Below are positions 1 to 7,990 of a stretch of DNA of 64,000 bases, piece after piece. Below the pieces are notes generated by a model that was not told the DNA's origin, did no database searches, and was given only the letters and a program-made list of their open reading frames with translations. This stretch comes from CAWCUU01 sp963798855 (GTDB taxonomy: Bacteria; Gemmatimonadota; Gemmatimonadetes; Longimicrobiales; RSA9), in the NCBI GenBank assembly GCA_963798855.1, contig CAWCUU010000001.1:682001-746000 (forward strand), written 5' to 3'. The first letter of the stretch is position 1; each line of letters opens with the position of its first letter. Made by a program: the position numbers and the translations under genes.

Positions 1-445
1 TGGTGTGGTGGCCCAGGCCGCAGTACTCGTGGCAGATCAGCAGGTGCTCACCCGCCTCGTCGAAGTGGTAGGTGAGCTCGCTGACCTGGCCCGGGATCAG
101 CATCATGTTCACGCGCGTGCCATCCAGCTCGAAGCCGTGGATCACATCCGCCGACGTCGCGATGAAGCGCACCTCTGAGCCGGCGGGGATGCGGATCTCC
201 GCGGGCCGGAACGACCATGCCTGCCCGATCACCACCACGTCGTACTGGTTCGGCCCCCGCTGGTGCACGCCGGGATCGTCGAAGGGCGGCGTGGTGGACA
301 GCTTCGAGACGTCCACCGTCCCGTGCGCCGTCGGCACGCTGATCCCCATCGCGTAGGCCGAGTAGAGCAGCGCGAGGAAGAAGACGACCAGCAGCCCGGC
401 GGCCACCTTCAGGAACGCCCTCTCGTATCTCTCCACGTTTCCCAT
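1..445 (-). CDS. coxB: cytochrome c oxidase subunit II, C-terminus cut by window edge
   Basis: This is the CuA-bearing subunit of a heme-copper terminal oxidase; it accepts electrons from cytochrome c at the outer face of the membrane. The minus strand reads from ATG at 445 with one N-terminal membrane anchor (about residues 10-30) and then a cupredoxin domain. The first CuA histidine is visible in VIHGFEL, and the rest of the CuA site in CHEYCGLGHH at the window edge. The terminal Met ligand lies outside the window. The single-TM layout and the motif resemble the ba3 (B-type) enzyme rather than the longer two-TM aa3 type. It lies 4 bp downstream of the subunit IIa-like gene, which also points to a ba3-like oxidase. 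About 148 codons are present. Confidence 0.9.
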   Translation of the reverse strand, partial: MGNVERYERAFLKVAAGLLVVFFLALLYSAYAMGISVPTAHGTVDVSKLSTTPPFDDPGVHQRGPNQYDVVVIGQAWSFRPAEIRIPAGSEVRFIATSADVIHGFELDGTRVNMMLIPGQVSELTYHFDEAGEHLLICHEYCGLGHHT

Positions 446-449
446 GGTC

Positions 450-590
450 TTACCGCTCCAGCAGGATCCAGTACATGGTGCCCCAGATCGCCACCATGAG
501 AATCAGGAAGAGGGCGCCGAAGAACAGCGTGCCTCGAGGGGTGAAATCCCGCTCGTCGGTAGGAACCGATTCGGTCGGATCGGGCTTCAC
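450..590 (-). CDS. cytochrome c oxidase subunit IIa-like small membrane peptide
   Basis: This 46-residue peptide has a hydrophilic N-terminus and one membrane helix (about residues 20-42, containing LFFGALFLILMVAIWG), and it ends WILLER. Small single-helix subunits of this shape, with Gly and Trp in the helix, are known in ba3-type oxidases (subunit IIa family). The position directly before coxB, with a 4-bp gap, supports the same role. An upstream AGGGAGGT serves either of two adjacent GTG codons. The inner one (590) gives better spacing; the outer one (593) would add one residue. Assignment rests on architecture and context, so another small operon peptide remains possible. Confidence 0.65.
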   Translation of the reverse strand: MKPDPTESVPTDERDFTPRGTLFFGALFLILMVAIWGTMYWILLER

Positions 591-633
591 CACGCCACCT
601 CCCTTCGTTGGGGGTTCTGGCCTCGGACCGGAC

Positions 634-867
634 TCAACCCCGGCCGGGGCGGCCCAGTCGCCGGGCCACCAGCGTCAGCGCACCGAGCAGTGCGCCCAGC
701 AGCACGATCGCGGCGATGAGCAGGGGGCCGTGCGGGCGGCCGAGCAGTGCCTCGCTCAGCTCGTGCCAGATGAACCCGGCCGCGGGCCCGGCAATGACCA
801 GCGTGGCGATCAGATAGATCATGATCCGTCGGGGGTCGCCCCCCGGAGCGTTGTCGGTCTCGGGCAT
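634..867 (-). CDS. small two-helix membrane protein of the oxidase operon
   Basis: The product is 77 aa, with a polar N-terminus and two predicted membrane helices (about residues 15-33 and 48-68) joined by a short loop containing HELSEALLGRPHG. It is the first visible gene of the minus-strand oxidase operon, followed 43 bp later by the subunit IIa-like gene. A GGAG sits 4-5 nt before the ATG. I do not recognise a family. Assembly or accessory roles in the oxidase are suggested only by position. The reverse strand over the same bases also encodes open frames, but those have unnatural composition. Confidence 0.6.
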   Translation of the reverse strand: MPETDNAPGGDPRRIMIYLIATLVIAGPAAGFIWHELSEALLGRPHGPLLIAAIVLLGALLGALTLVARRLGRPGRG

Positions 868-929
868 TCGGCTCCGTCCGGTTGGAGATCGCTCGAAGGC
901 GGAAGGCTAAACGGCGGAGCCTGCGTCTG

Positions 930-1005
930 CCGTAGGGAAGATTCCGATTCTGCGTGCGTAGGGACTCCTCCTGTCGGAAATGCCCTGTCGGGATTATTCC
1001 TACGG
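930..1005. promoter_or_regulatory. repeated GTAGGRA elements between divergent operons
   Basis: The oxidase operon (minus) and the kinase gene (plus) diverge here. Three related 16-mers occur: CCGTAGGGAAGATTCC (930-945), GCGTAGGGACTCCTCC (956-971), and on the minus strand CCGTAGGAATAATCCC (1005-990). The last lies in an imperfect 22-bp dyad spanning 991-1012. A fourth relative, GCAGTAGGGAAGAGCC, is at 4874-4889 upstream of the universal stress gene. These may be binding sites for the LuxR-type regulator encoded at 2218; this is inference. Confidence 0.4.
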
Positions 1006-1118
1006 TAATTCCGGCCCGCCCCGACTGCGAGGGCTTCGCGGAAGGCGGATCTTCCTCGGGTGTTGCCGTGGATCGCTTCGACCGACGACCGAACGACCGG
1101 GGAAATGAACGGGCCAGA

Positions 1119-2225
1119 GTGACGGATAAGGATCTTCCACCGCTACCGCAAGCGGCGACCGCGGAGGCGTCAACCGCCTCCGCTTTGCCTGCGCCGGTGC
1201 GCGCTCTGCTCGGGATCCCGCTGTTCTGGAAGGTCCTGGTCGCGAATGCTGCGCTGGTCGTTGCCTCCGCGGGGGCGGGCGCGCTGCTGACGGCGCGCCT
1301 CGAGCGCGCCGAGCCGGGGGCGTCCGCGGTCACGCTCGCGCTGTGGATCGCCGGAATCGCGCTGGTGCTGTCGCTTCTCGTGAATGGCGTGATCGTCTGG
1401 GTGGCCCTGCGGCCGCTGAGGAACCTCGAGGCGACGGCGTCGCGGGTGCGCGCGGGCGACGCGGAGGCGCGGGTACCGCTTTCTCCGCTGGCGGATCGAG
1501 ACCTCTGCCGCCTGATGCGGACGTTCAACGCGATGCTGGACGGCCTGTCCGTCTATCGCGGCCGACTCCGCGAGATCGCGGCTCGCGCGCTCGACGCCGG
1601 CGAGGAGGAGCGGAAGCGGATCGCGCGCGAGCTCCACGACGAGACGGCGCAGAGTCTCGCCGGTCTGATGCTCCGGCTGCGGCTCGCGCGGGCGACGAAG
1701 GACGAGGAGGCGCGTCAGCGTGTCCTCGACACGGTCCGCGACGAGCTGGCGATTGCGGCCGAGCGCGTACGGGAGATCGCCATGGGGCTGCGGCCGCCGG
1801 CGCTCGAAATGCTCGGCCTGGGCGCGGCCTTGCGCTCCTACGCCGCCACGGTCGCCGACACGGCCCGTGTCGATATCGACGTGCGCGCCGAGGACGTGCG
1901 CGGACTGATCAGCGAGGAGGCCGAGCTGGCCGTTTACCGGATCGTGCAGGCGGCGCTTTCGAACGTGGCGCGCCACGCAAGCGCCCGGCATGCCCACGTT
2001 TCGCTGCACCCGCGGGATGGAGTCGTGCAGGTCCGCGTCGACGACGATGGCTGCGGCTTCGATGTCGATGAAGTGCTCGCCGCACCCGACGCGGGTCTCG
2101 GCCTCGCGGGCATGCAGGAGCGGGCTGCCTACCTGGCGGGGCACGTGCACATACGCAGCGAGCCGGGGCGGGGTACACGGATCGAGGTCGAGATCCCCTA
2201 TCAGGAGACTGTGGCACATGCCTGA
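1119..2225 (+). CDS. NarL/DegS-family sensor histidine kinase
   Basis: This membrane histidine kinase is about 368 aa from the chosen GTG at 1119; an in-frame GTG at 954 would add an unlikely arginine- and glycine-rich leader. It has two TM helices (about residues 29-52 and 66-90), so the exposed loop is very short. A HAMP linker follows, then a HisKA_3 dimerisation domain with the phospho-acceptor His173 in ELHDETAQS, and a HATPase domain with the G box DDDGCGF and GLGLAGM. The short loop suggests it senses a membrane or cytoplasmic signal. The next gene, overlapping by 8 bp, encodes its presumed response regulator. It is divergent from the oxidase genes, so a redox or oxygen signal is plausible but unproven. 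Confidence 0.88.
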   Translation: MTDKDLPPLPQAATAEASTASALPAPVRALLGIPLFWKVLVANAALVVASAGAGALLTARLERAEPGASAVTLALWIAGIALVLSLLVNGVIVWVALRPLRNLEATASRVRAGDAEARVPLSPLADRDLCRLMRTFNAMLDGLSVYRGRLREIAARALDAGEEERKRIARELHDETAQSLAGLMLRLRLARATKDEEARQRVLDTVRDELAIAAERVREIAMGLRPPALEMLGLGAALRSYAATVADTARVDIDVRAEDVRGLISEEAELAVYRIVQAALSNVARHASARHAHVSLHPRDGVVQVRVDDDGCGFDVDEVLAAPDAGLGLAGMQERAAYLAGHVHIRSEPGRGTRIEVEIPYQETVAHA

Positions 2226-2874
2226 TGCGATTCGCATTCTGATCGCCGACGACCACGCCGTGCTGCGCGCGGGGCTGAAGGCGTTGCTCGAGTCCGAGGA
2301 GGACCTGCGCGTCGTCGGCGAGGCGTCGAACGGTCGCGAGGCCGTCGAGAAGACGCAGCAGATGAAGCCGGACATCGTCGTGATGGATCTGTCGATGCCC
2401 GAGCTGGACGGCCTCGAGGCGACGAAGGAGATCGCTGCGCTCAAGCAGGGGACTCGCGTGCTCGTCCTGACGATGCACGCCGAGGAGGAGTACCTGCTTC
2501 CGGTCCTCGAGGCTGGAGGCAGCGGCTACGTTCGCAAGACCAGTGCGGATGAGGATCTCACGAACGCGATCCGCACGGTGGCGCGCGACGAGGTCTTCCT
2601 CTATCCCAACGCCGCAAAGCTGCTGCTGCAGGGCTACCGCGTGAAGCGGCAGCCCAAGGAGGAGGATCCGCTCGAGAGGCTCAGTGACCGCGAGCGCGAT
2701 GTGATGGCGATGACCGCCGAGGGTTTCACCTCCAGCGAGATCGGTGAGAAGCTGTTCATCTCGCCGAAGACGGTCGACACCTACCGCTCCCGCATCATGG
2801 AGAAGCTGAGCCTCAATCACCGCTCGGAGCTGGTGCGCTTCGCGCTGCAGGCGGGGCTGCTGAAGCGCGAGTAG
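2218..2874 (+). CDS. NarL/FixJ-type response regulator
   Basis: This 218-aa two-domain transcription factor has an N-terminal receiver with acidic residues D11 and D12, phospho-acceptor D57 in MDLSMPE, a Thr/Lys switch region (TMHAEEE, YVRKT), and a C-terminal LuxR-type helix-turn-helix with LSDRERDV, TSSEIGEKLF and SPKTVDTY. It overlaps the kinase gene by 8 bp, so the two are almost surely a cognate pair. Likely targets are the divergent oxidase operon and the nearby stress gene, given the shared upstream repeats; this is inference. Family membership is certain. Confidence 0.93.
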   Translation: MPDAIRILIADDHAVLRAGLKALLESEEDLRVVGEASNGREAVEKTQQMKPDIVVMDLSMPELDGLEATKEIAALKQGTRVLVLTMHAEEEYLLPVLEAGGSGYVRKTSADEDLTNAIRTVARDEVFLYPNAAKLLLQGYRVKRQPKEEDPLERLSDRERDVMAMTAEGFTSSEIGEKLFISPKTVDTYRSRIMEKLSLNHRSELVRFALQAGLLKRE

Positions 2875-3108
2875 GTTCGCGGCGCAGGCATCGCGCCGAG
2901 ATACCTCGCCTCCGCGGAGACGCTGGCGGATCGTGCGCGACGACTCTACCTTCCCGCGTCGCACATGTCCGCATCATTCGCCCCTCTCCATTCGCCCGGG
3001 GCGCGCCTGCCGCGCCCGAGCCCGCTGCGGCTGCCGCGGTCGCTGCGTCGCACGAATCGTCCGCCCGTGCGGATGCCGCCCCGCTAGAGGCGGCGACGTC
3101 GCAAGCGC

Positions 3109-4824
3109 ATGAGCGAAGCCGCCCTTCCCGCACTGCTCGTCGGCCTGGGTCTGTTGAGCGCCGCAATCCTGTTCGTCTCCTGGCGCAAGCGCCGGCGCGT
3201 GGAGGCCTCGCTGCGCTTCTCCGAGGCGAAGTTCGCGGGCATGGTCGCGATTTCGACCGACGCGATCATCTCCGTCGATGAGTCGCAGAGGATCACGGAC
3301 TTCAACAGTGGCGCCGAGCAGATCTTCGGCTACCCGGCTTCCGAGGTCCTCGGCGAGCCTCTTTCCATGCTCATTCCCGATCGATTCCGCGCGGCCCACG
3401 CCGGGCACGTCGCCTCCTTTGCTGAAAGTCCGGTCGCCGCCCGCAGAATGGGGGACAGGCGCGACGTGGACATCCGCGGCGTTCGTCGCAGCGGCGAGGA
3501 GTTCCCCGCCGAGGCGTCGATCTCGAAGCTTTCGATCGGGGGCCGACGCGTGTACACGGTCGTGCTGCGCGACATCACGCTCAGGCGCCGCAGAGAGGAG
3601 GGCCAGCGCTTCCTCGCCCGGGCCGGCGCCCTGCTGGCCGGGTCGCTCGACTATCAGGAGACGCTCCAGACCGTCGCCGACCTTGCCGTCGCCCATCTGG
3701 CGGACCTGTGCGTGATCTTCATGCTCGACGACCATGGTGCGCTGCGCCGCGCCCACGCCGCGCACCGCGACCCGGACCATGCCGAGAGCATCCAGCGGCT
3801 GCTCCGCTTCCCTCCACTGGAAGCCCCGCACCCGGGGCGTACCGCGGTGGACACGGGTCGGCTACAGCTGCTGTCGGAGGTGCCGGAGACGCTGCTCGAG
3901 AGCCTTTCCGAGGACGGGCTCGGCGACCTGCTGAGGCAGCTCGGCGCCGGCTCCGCCGTGATCGCGCCCCTGGTCGCCCGCGGCGCGACCCGCGGAGCGC
4001 TCGAGTTCGTGTCGGCGGAAAGGGGCCGCTATGGCGAGGATGATGCTGCGCTCGTCGAGGAGCTCGCGCGTCGCGCGGCGCTGGCGCTCGACAACGCCCG
4101 TCTCTATAGCGAGGCCCAGCAGGCGATCAGCGCCCGCAACGAGGTGCTCTCGGTCGTTTCACACGACCTCGGGAACCCGCTGAGCGCGATCTTCATTGGC
4201 ACGCGGCTGTTGCTCCGCAGCGTGCCGGAGTCTGAGCGCGGGCGGGGGGGGTGGGAGCACCTCGAGAGCATCCGTCATTCCGCCGAGCAGATGCAGACGC
4301 TGATCGACGATCTGCTCGAGGTCCAGCGCATCGAGTCCGGCAAGCTCAGCCTCGAATGGGACCGATACAGCGCGCAGGCGCTCGTCTCGGAGTCCGTCGC
4401 CCGCATCTCTCCACTCGCCTCCGATCGCTCCCTCTCTCTCGTCGTCGAGCTGCCGCCCCACCTGCCGCCCGTGCGCGGCGATCGAGACCGTATCCTGCAG
4501 GTCTTCGGCAATCTGCTCGGCAACGCGGTGAAGTTCACGCCGGAGGGGGGGCGCATCCGCATCCGCGCGGAGCGCGAAGGGAGCTCCTTCATCCGCTTTT
4601 CCGTCGCGGATACCGGCACGGGCGTCCCGCCGGACCAGCTACCGCACATCTTCGACCGATTCTGGCAGGCGCGGCGCACCGGAAAGCGGGGTGCGGGACT
4701 CGGCCTCGCGATCGCTCGCGGGATCGTCGAGGCGCACGGCGGGGACATCCGTGCCGAATCCGAGGCGGGCCGAGGCACGGTCCTTTCCTTCACCATCCCG
4801 CTCGCTTCTGCGGCCGGGGAGTAG
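3109..4824 (+). CDS. PAS-GAF hybrid-input sensor histidine kinase
   Basis: The 571-aa kinase has one N-terminal membrane helix (about 5-24), a PAS domain (about 35-150, with ITDFNSGAEQIFGY), a GAF domain (about 165-330), and a HisKA domain with His352 in VVSHDLGNPLSAI. The HATPase domain has N-box FGNLLGNAVKFTPEGG, G1 ADTGTGVPPDQ and G2 GAGLGLAIARGIVEAHGG. No receiver domain or partner regulator is adjacent, so it is either an orphan or acts on the regulator at 2218. The 234-bp gap before it includes a small hairpin (3075-3094) just upstream of the start. The ligand is unknown. Confidence 0.9.
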   Translation: MSEAALPALLVGLGLLSAAILFVSWRKRRRVEASLRFSEAKFAGMVAISTDAIISVDESQRITDFNSGAEQIFGYPASEVLGEPLSMLIPDRFRAAHAGHVASFAESPVAARRMGDRRDVDIRGVRRSGEEFPAEASISKLSIGGRRVYTVVLRDITLRRRREEGQRFLARAGALLAGSLDYQETLQTVADLAVAHLADLCVIFMLDDHGALRRAHAAHRDPDHAESIQRLLRFPPLEAPHPGRTAVDTGRLQLLSEVPETLLESLSEDGLGDLLRQLGAGSAVIAPLVARGATRGALEFVSAERGRYGEDDAALVEELARRAALALDNARLYSEAQQAISARNEVLSVVSHDLGNPLSAIFIGTRLLLRSVPESERGRGGWEHLESIRHSAEQMQTLIDDLLEVQRIESGKLSLEWDRYSAQALVSESVARISPLASDRSLSLVVELPPHLPPVRGDRDRILQVFGNLLGNAVKFTPEGGRIRIRAEREGSSFIRFSVADTGTGVPPDQLPHIFDRFWQARRTGKRGAGLGLAIARGIVEAHGGDIRAESEAGRGTVLSFTIPLASAAGE

Positions 4825-5090
4825 CCCGCAGGGACCGTGTGGTGAAGGACCGTACGTGCGCACCGGTCGCGCCGCAGTAGGGAAGAGCCCCACAGCCGAA
4901 ATCACCCAACGTCCCACAGCGATTCCGACTTTTCCCGGCATTTTCGGGCTCGGGCCGCGCCTAGCTTCGTTTCGAGCCACTGGCGAAGGGGTGCCGTTGC
5001 CTTCGCCCTACCGCCGGCTCGTCGAGATCCCGCGGAGGGACCGCAGGAATGACGGGCAGCACACCGGCGGCTCAGATCTGGAGGTCGACG

Positions 5091-6002
5091 ATGGGTCTTC
5101 ACGTGTTGGCGGTTTCGGATGGCCGCCCTGCGAGCGAGGGTGCGCTGCGGCTTGCCGCGGCACTGGCCGCTCGCGAGGGCGTAAGGCCGCGAGCGCTGGC
5201 CCTGCTTCAGCCGTTGCCGGTTCCGGAGCTGGTCGCGACGGGTCTGCCGCACGTCGAAGAGGTGGAGCGCGCCCGAGCCGCCGAGGTCGCGGCTCGCGTG
5301 CGGCAGCAGGCCGAAGACCTGAACGGTGGCGTCTCCTGGCACGTCTCCGTCTGCCGTGGCTCGATCGGGGAAGCGCTGGAGCAAGCGAATCGACACCACG
5401 TGGACCTGGTGGTCGTTCCCCGCAACGGCTGTGAGCGTTTCTCCGGGTGCGGCGGCGAGCTGCTGGCCCTCGCCCGTGCCTCCCACGTCCCCGTCGTGCT
5501 CGCCGCCTCCGATGTCACCGGGCTTCCGAGCCAGGGCGTGGTCGGCCTCGACTTCGGTCCCACGACCCTGAGGCTCGCACGCACCGCCGCGCTGCTGATG
5601 GGGGATCCCGGTCGCCTGCGGCTGACCCATGTCATGCCTCGTCTCGACTTCCCGGCCGCCTCGTTGTGGGGCTGGAACGACTCCTACGCCGGCGCGTTGC
5701 CGGCGCAGTTCCGGCGCCTGCGGGACGAGCTGGCTCCGATCGCCGGGCTCGAGCTGGAGGAGACGGTGCTCGAGGGCGACCCGGTCACCAGCCTGCTCGG
5801 GCTGGCAAAGGATGACTCAGCCGATCTGCTCGCTCTCGGCAGCGTCGCCTACACCTACCGCGAGCGCGTCACGTATTGCGGAGTGCCATCCGAGTTGGCC
5901 CGCCGCTTCAGTGGAGCGGTGCTCCTCGTCCCGCCGCGCGCGCGACCGTTGAAGCACGGGCGCGGCGAGCGCATCGACGGTCAGGAGACCGTGGCGGCCT
6001 GA
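5091..6002 (+). CDS. tandem universal stress protein
   Basis: The 303-aa protein contains two UspA-like domains in tandem: residues 1-140 begin GLHVLAVSDGRPASEGAL, and residues 148-295 begin GVVGLDFGPTTLRLA. The second domain ends with SVAYTYRERV and a GxPSELARR segment. The canonical ATP-binding GX2GX9G(S/T) pattern is not clean in either domain, so nucleotide binding is uncertain. The start at 5091 has GGAGG 6 nt upstream; an in-frame ATG at 5049 lacks a ribosome site. An isolated GTAGGGA element is about 210 bp upstream, matching repeats near the two-component pair, so joint regulation is possible. Such proteins usually respond to starvation or oxygen limitation. Confidence 0.85.
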   Translation: MGLHVLAVSDGRPASEGALRLAAALAAREGVRPRALALLQPLPVPELVATGLPHVEEVERARAAEVAARVRQQAEDLNGGVSWHVSVCRGSIGEALEQANRHHVDLVVVPRNGCERFSGCGGELLALARASHVPVVLAASDVTGLPSQGVVGLDFGPTTLRLARTAALLMGDPGRLRLTHVMPRLDFPAASLWGWNDSYAGALPAQFRRLRDELAPIAGLELEETVLEGDPVTSLLGLAKDDSADLLALGSVAYTYRERVTYCGVPSELARRFSGAVLLVPPRARPLKHGRGERIDGQETVAA

Positions 6003-6128
6003 TGGCGATCGCCGCCGCGGGGTAGGCCTAGGCTCGCCCGCAAAGCCCCGGCCCCGACGCCGCCATGGGGTCCTGCGCCCGACGGTTGCAGGCGCCAGCG
6101 AGGCGGCGATCCGCCGCAACCCGCCGGT

Positions 6129-6157
6129 TTGCCTACGACCCGGGCGAGGTCTATCTT
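6129..6157 (+). promoter_or_regulatory. sigma70-type promoter
   Basis: TTGCCT and TATCTT are separated by exactly 17 bp, ending 33 bp before the ATG at 6191. The same TATCTT -10 recurs before the genes at 7635 and 23511. Confidence 0.55.
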
Positions 6158-6190
6158 GCCGCACCCGTTCCACGTTCAACCCCTACCCGA

Positions 6191-6706
6191 ATGACCGAGG
6201 AGTCCCGCGGCCCCCTTCAGAGTCGAGCGGAGCGCTTCCTGGCTCGGCGACGAGCCCGGCTGGAGCGTCTGCTCGGACGTCCGCTCCCGCCGGCGCGGGG
6301 AGCGCACGTGCCACTCGACCGCCGCCGCTTTCTCGTTGAGGAGGCGCAGGAGTTGTACTGGAACGAGCTGGCGTGGGAGGCGCTGACGGCGGAGGAGCGC
6401 GAGAGCGGCAGTGAGCTGGTCGAGCTGACCTTTCCCGGCTTCCTCACCTTCGTCGACGGACTGCTCCTCAAGGAAGTGATGCCCGACTCGCCGTCGCCGC
6501 CGACTCCGCGGCCCCAGGTCGTCGAGGACATCCTGCTCTTCCTGGCGGAGCGCCGAATCGAGCGCGAGGGTGCGGCCGGTGCCGAGGACGTCTTCGCGCT
6601 GCAGGCGACAGACCGACTGCTCGACCTGGTCCTCTACCGGCTGCACATGATCCCGGTCCAGACGGTGGACCGCCTCGAGCTGTCGGCGGCCGACGGGGAG
6701 GACTGA
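6191..6706 (+). CDS. conserved-looking hypothetical protein
   Basis: I do not recognise this 171-aa protein. It is predicted soluble and mostly helical: a basic N-terminus (RAERFLARRRARLERLLGR), a central segment LVELTFPGFLTFVDGLLL, a proline-rich linker (SPSPPTPRP), then an acidic C-terminal helical part ending SAADGED. The ATG at 6191 is preferred over an in-frame upstream start because a promoter (TTGCCT-17-TATCTT) lies between them. It is followed after 1 bp by the glycerophosphodiesterase gene, so the two are co-transcribed. No cysteines or catalytic motif stand out. Confidence 0.65.
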   Translation: MTEESRGPLQSRAERFLARRRARLERLLGRPLPPARGAHVPLDRRRFLVEEAQELYWNELAWEALTAEERESGSELVELTFPGFLTFVDGLLLKEVMPDSPSPPTPRPQVVEDILLFLAERRIEREGAAGAEDVFALQATDRLLDLVLYRLHMIPVQTVDRLELSAADGED

Positions 6707-6707
6707 C

Positions 6708-7547
6708 GTGAGCTCGGGGCTGCCCGCGCCGCCCCAGCTGATCGCGCACCGCGGCGGCGCCGGCCTGGCGCCCGAGAACACCCTCGCGGCCTTCCTCGAC
6801 GCCGTCGAGCGTTGGCAGGCCGACCTCATCGAGCTCGATGTCCGCCTGACGGCCGATGGCCGCTGCGTCGTGATCCACGACGCGCGCGTGGACCGCACAA
6901 CCGACGGCACGGGCGACGTCGCCTCCCTTCCGTTCGCGGCGATCCGCGAGCTCGACGCGGGCTACTCGTTCACCCCCGACGGCGGCGCGACGCACCCCTT
7001 CCGGGGACGGGCCGTCCGCGTTCCGGCCTTCGATGAGGTTCTCGACGCGGTGCCACCGCACACGCCGCTGATCGTCGAGATCAAGACCGTGGAGGCGCAG
7101 CGGCCCACGCTCGAGTCGATCCGCCGCTGCGGTGCGGAGCACCGCGTGATCCCGGCCTCCGAGCGCGCGGCCTGCCTGCGGCTCTTTCGGGACTATCCGG
7201 GAGCCACGAGCGCGCCGCTCGAGGACATCCGTCGCTTCTACATCCAGCACCGGCTGCACCTCGCGCATTGGGCCCGACCCCACTTCCGGACCTGTCAGCT
7301 GCCGGAGCGCTACGGCACGCTGCGGCTGATCACGCCGCGATTCGTCCACGATCTGCATCGTCACGGCGTTCAGCTATCCGTCTGGACGGTGAACGATCCA
7401 TCCGACATGGACCGCCTGCTGGATTGGGGTGTCGACGGCCTCATCACGGATCGGCCGGACGTTCTCGCGAAGCTGCTCGTGGAGCGGTCGGGACGCCCTC
7501 CGCCACCGGGGCTCGACCGCCCCGTCGCGCCTTCCGAAAGGGAATAG
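6708..7547 (+). CDS. glycerophosphodiester phosphodiesterase
   Basis: This 279-aa GDPD family enzyme hydrolyses glycerophosphodiesters to glycerol-3-phosphate and an alcohol, using a metal in a TIM barrel. Visible motifs are HRGGAGLAPENTLAAF with His14, the metal-binding ELDVRLTADG, catalytic VIHD, VEIKT (EIK), and the C-terminal SVWTVND and GVDGLITDRPD. No signal peptide is present, so it is probably cytoplasmic (UgpQ-like). GTG start at 6708, 1 bp after the preceding stop. Its product could feed glycerol-3-phosphate dehydrogenase (44.7-46.3 kb), although the genes are far apart. Confidence 0.9.
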   Translation: MSSGLPAPPQLIAHRGGAGLAPENTLAAFLDAVERWQADLIELDVRLTADGRCVVIHDARVDRTTDGTGDVASLPFAAIRELDAGYSFTPDGGATHPFRGRAVRVPAFDEVLDAVPPHTPLIVEIKTVEAQRPTLESIRRCGAEHRVIPASERAACLRLFRDYPGATSAPLEDIRRFYIQHRLHLAHWARPHFRTCQLPERYGTLRLITPRFVHDLHRHGVQLSVWTVNDPSDMDRLLDWGVDGLITDRPDVLAKLLVERSGRPPPPGLDRPVAPSERE

Positions 7548-7560
7548 AAGTTGCTATCTT
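7532..7560 (+). promoter_or_regulatory. putative promoter of the small gene at 7635
   Basis: TTCCGA-17 bp-TATCTT overlaps the end of the phosphodiesterase gene. The -10 matches other -10s in the window; the -35 is weak. Confidence 0.45.
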
Positions 7561-7584
7561 GCGAAGACCGACGATCGTGCCAAT

Positions 7585-7617
7585 GGCCGCGCTTCCGGGT
7601 CCGGGAGGCGGCCCTTT
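7585..7617 (+). promoter_or_regulatory. leader hairpin, possible attenuator
   Basis: GGCCGC (7585-7590) pairs with GCGGCC (7608-7613), with an inner CTTCC/GGGAG stem, followed by CTTTCATT. It lies between the promoter at 7532-7560 and the start codon at 7635, so it could attenuate transcription or shape the 5' leader. Confidence 0.4.
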
Positions 7618-7634
7618 CATTCTCGAGGTGAGAC

Positions 7635-7904
7635 ATGAGCCCCTACGACGCGTCGTTCGAGGAGGGGTGGGGCGTTCCGGCGGAGGTGCCGTCGGCCTCA
7701 GCTCATGCGGATGCGGTCGAGCGCGGAGATGTGGTTCCGGCCCCACGCTACCGGACGCCCGCGCCGCAATCGGGTGAGAATGCGGAGCCGCGCGCGCCGT
7801 ACCTGCCGTGGTACGAGTGGCGCAAGCAAGGGCCGCGCGGTCGTGCCCTCTACTTGCCCGCGCCGGAGGCTCCGGTCATACCCGAGGAGCCGGGGACGTC
7901 CTGA
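7635..7904 (+). CDS. small proline-rich hypothetical protein
   Basis: The 89-aa product is low in hydrophobic residues and proline-rich (APRYRTPAPQ, APYLPWYEWRKQGPRGRALYL), ending PVIPEEPGTS; it is probably disordered. The start has GAGGTGA 5 nt upstream. It has its own promoter, a leader hairpin and a 3' terminator hairpin, so it is likely expressed alone. No family is recognised. Third-position composition agrees with neighbours, so it looks like a real gene rather than a shadow. Confidence 0.6.
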   Translation: MSPYDASFEEGWGVPAEVPSASAHADAVERGDVVPAPRYRTPAPQSGENAEPRAPYLPWYEWRKQGPRGRALYLPAPEAPVIPEEPGTS

Positions 7905-7933
7905 ACGAACGGATGCCCGGTTCGGCGACGATG

Positions 7934-7973
7934 GACGCGGCCGGGCCCGAGGGGGCCCGGCCGCGTCGTCTTT
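7934..7973 (+). terminator. intrinsic-type terminator
   Basis: A perfect 15-bp GC stem (7934-7948 with 7953-7967) has a 4-nt GAGG loop and is followed by GTCTTTC. It ends the transcript of the gene at 7635. Because it lies inside the open frame upstream of tilS, it argues that tilS starts after it. Confidence 0.7.
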
Positions 7974-7990
7974 CGGATGAAGGCCTCAGC

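Noticed and set aside
587..1528. A 313-codon minus-strand frame over the divergent promoter region.
   Set aside because: It overlaps the kinase gene and the intergenic repeats, and its translation is Arg/Ala/Ser-rich noise.
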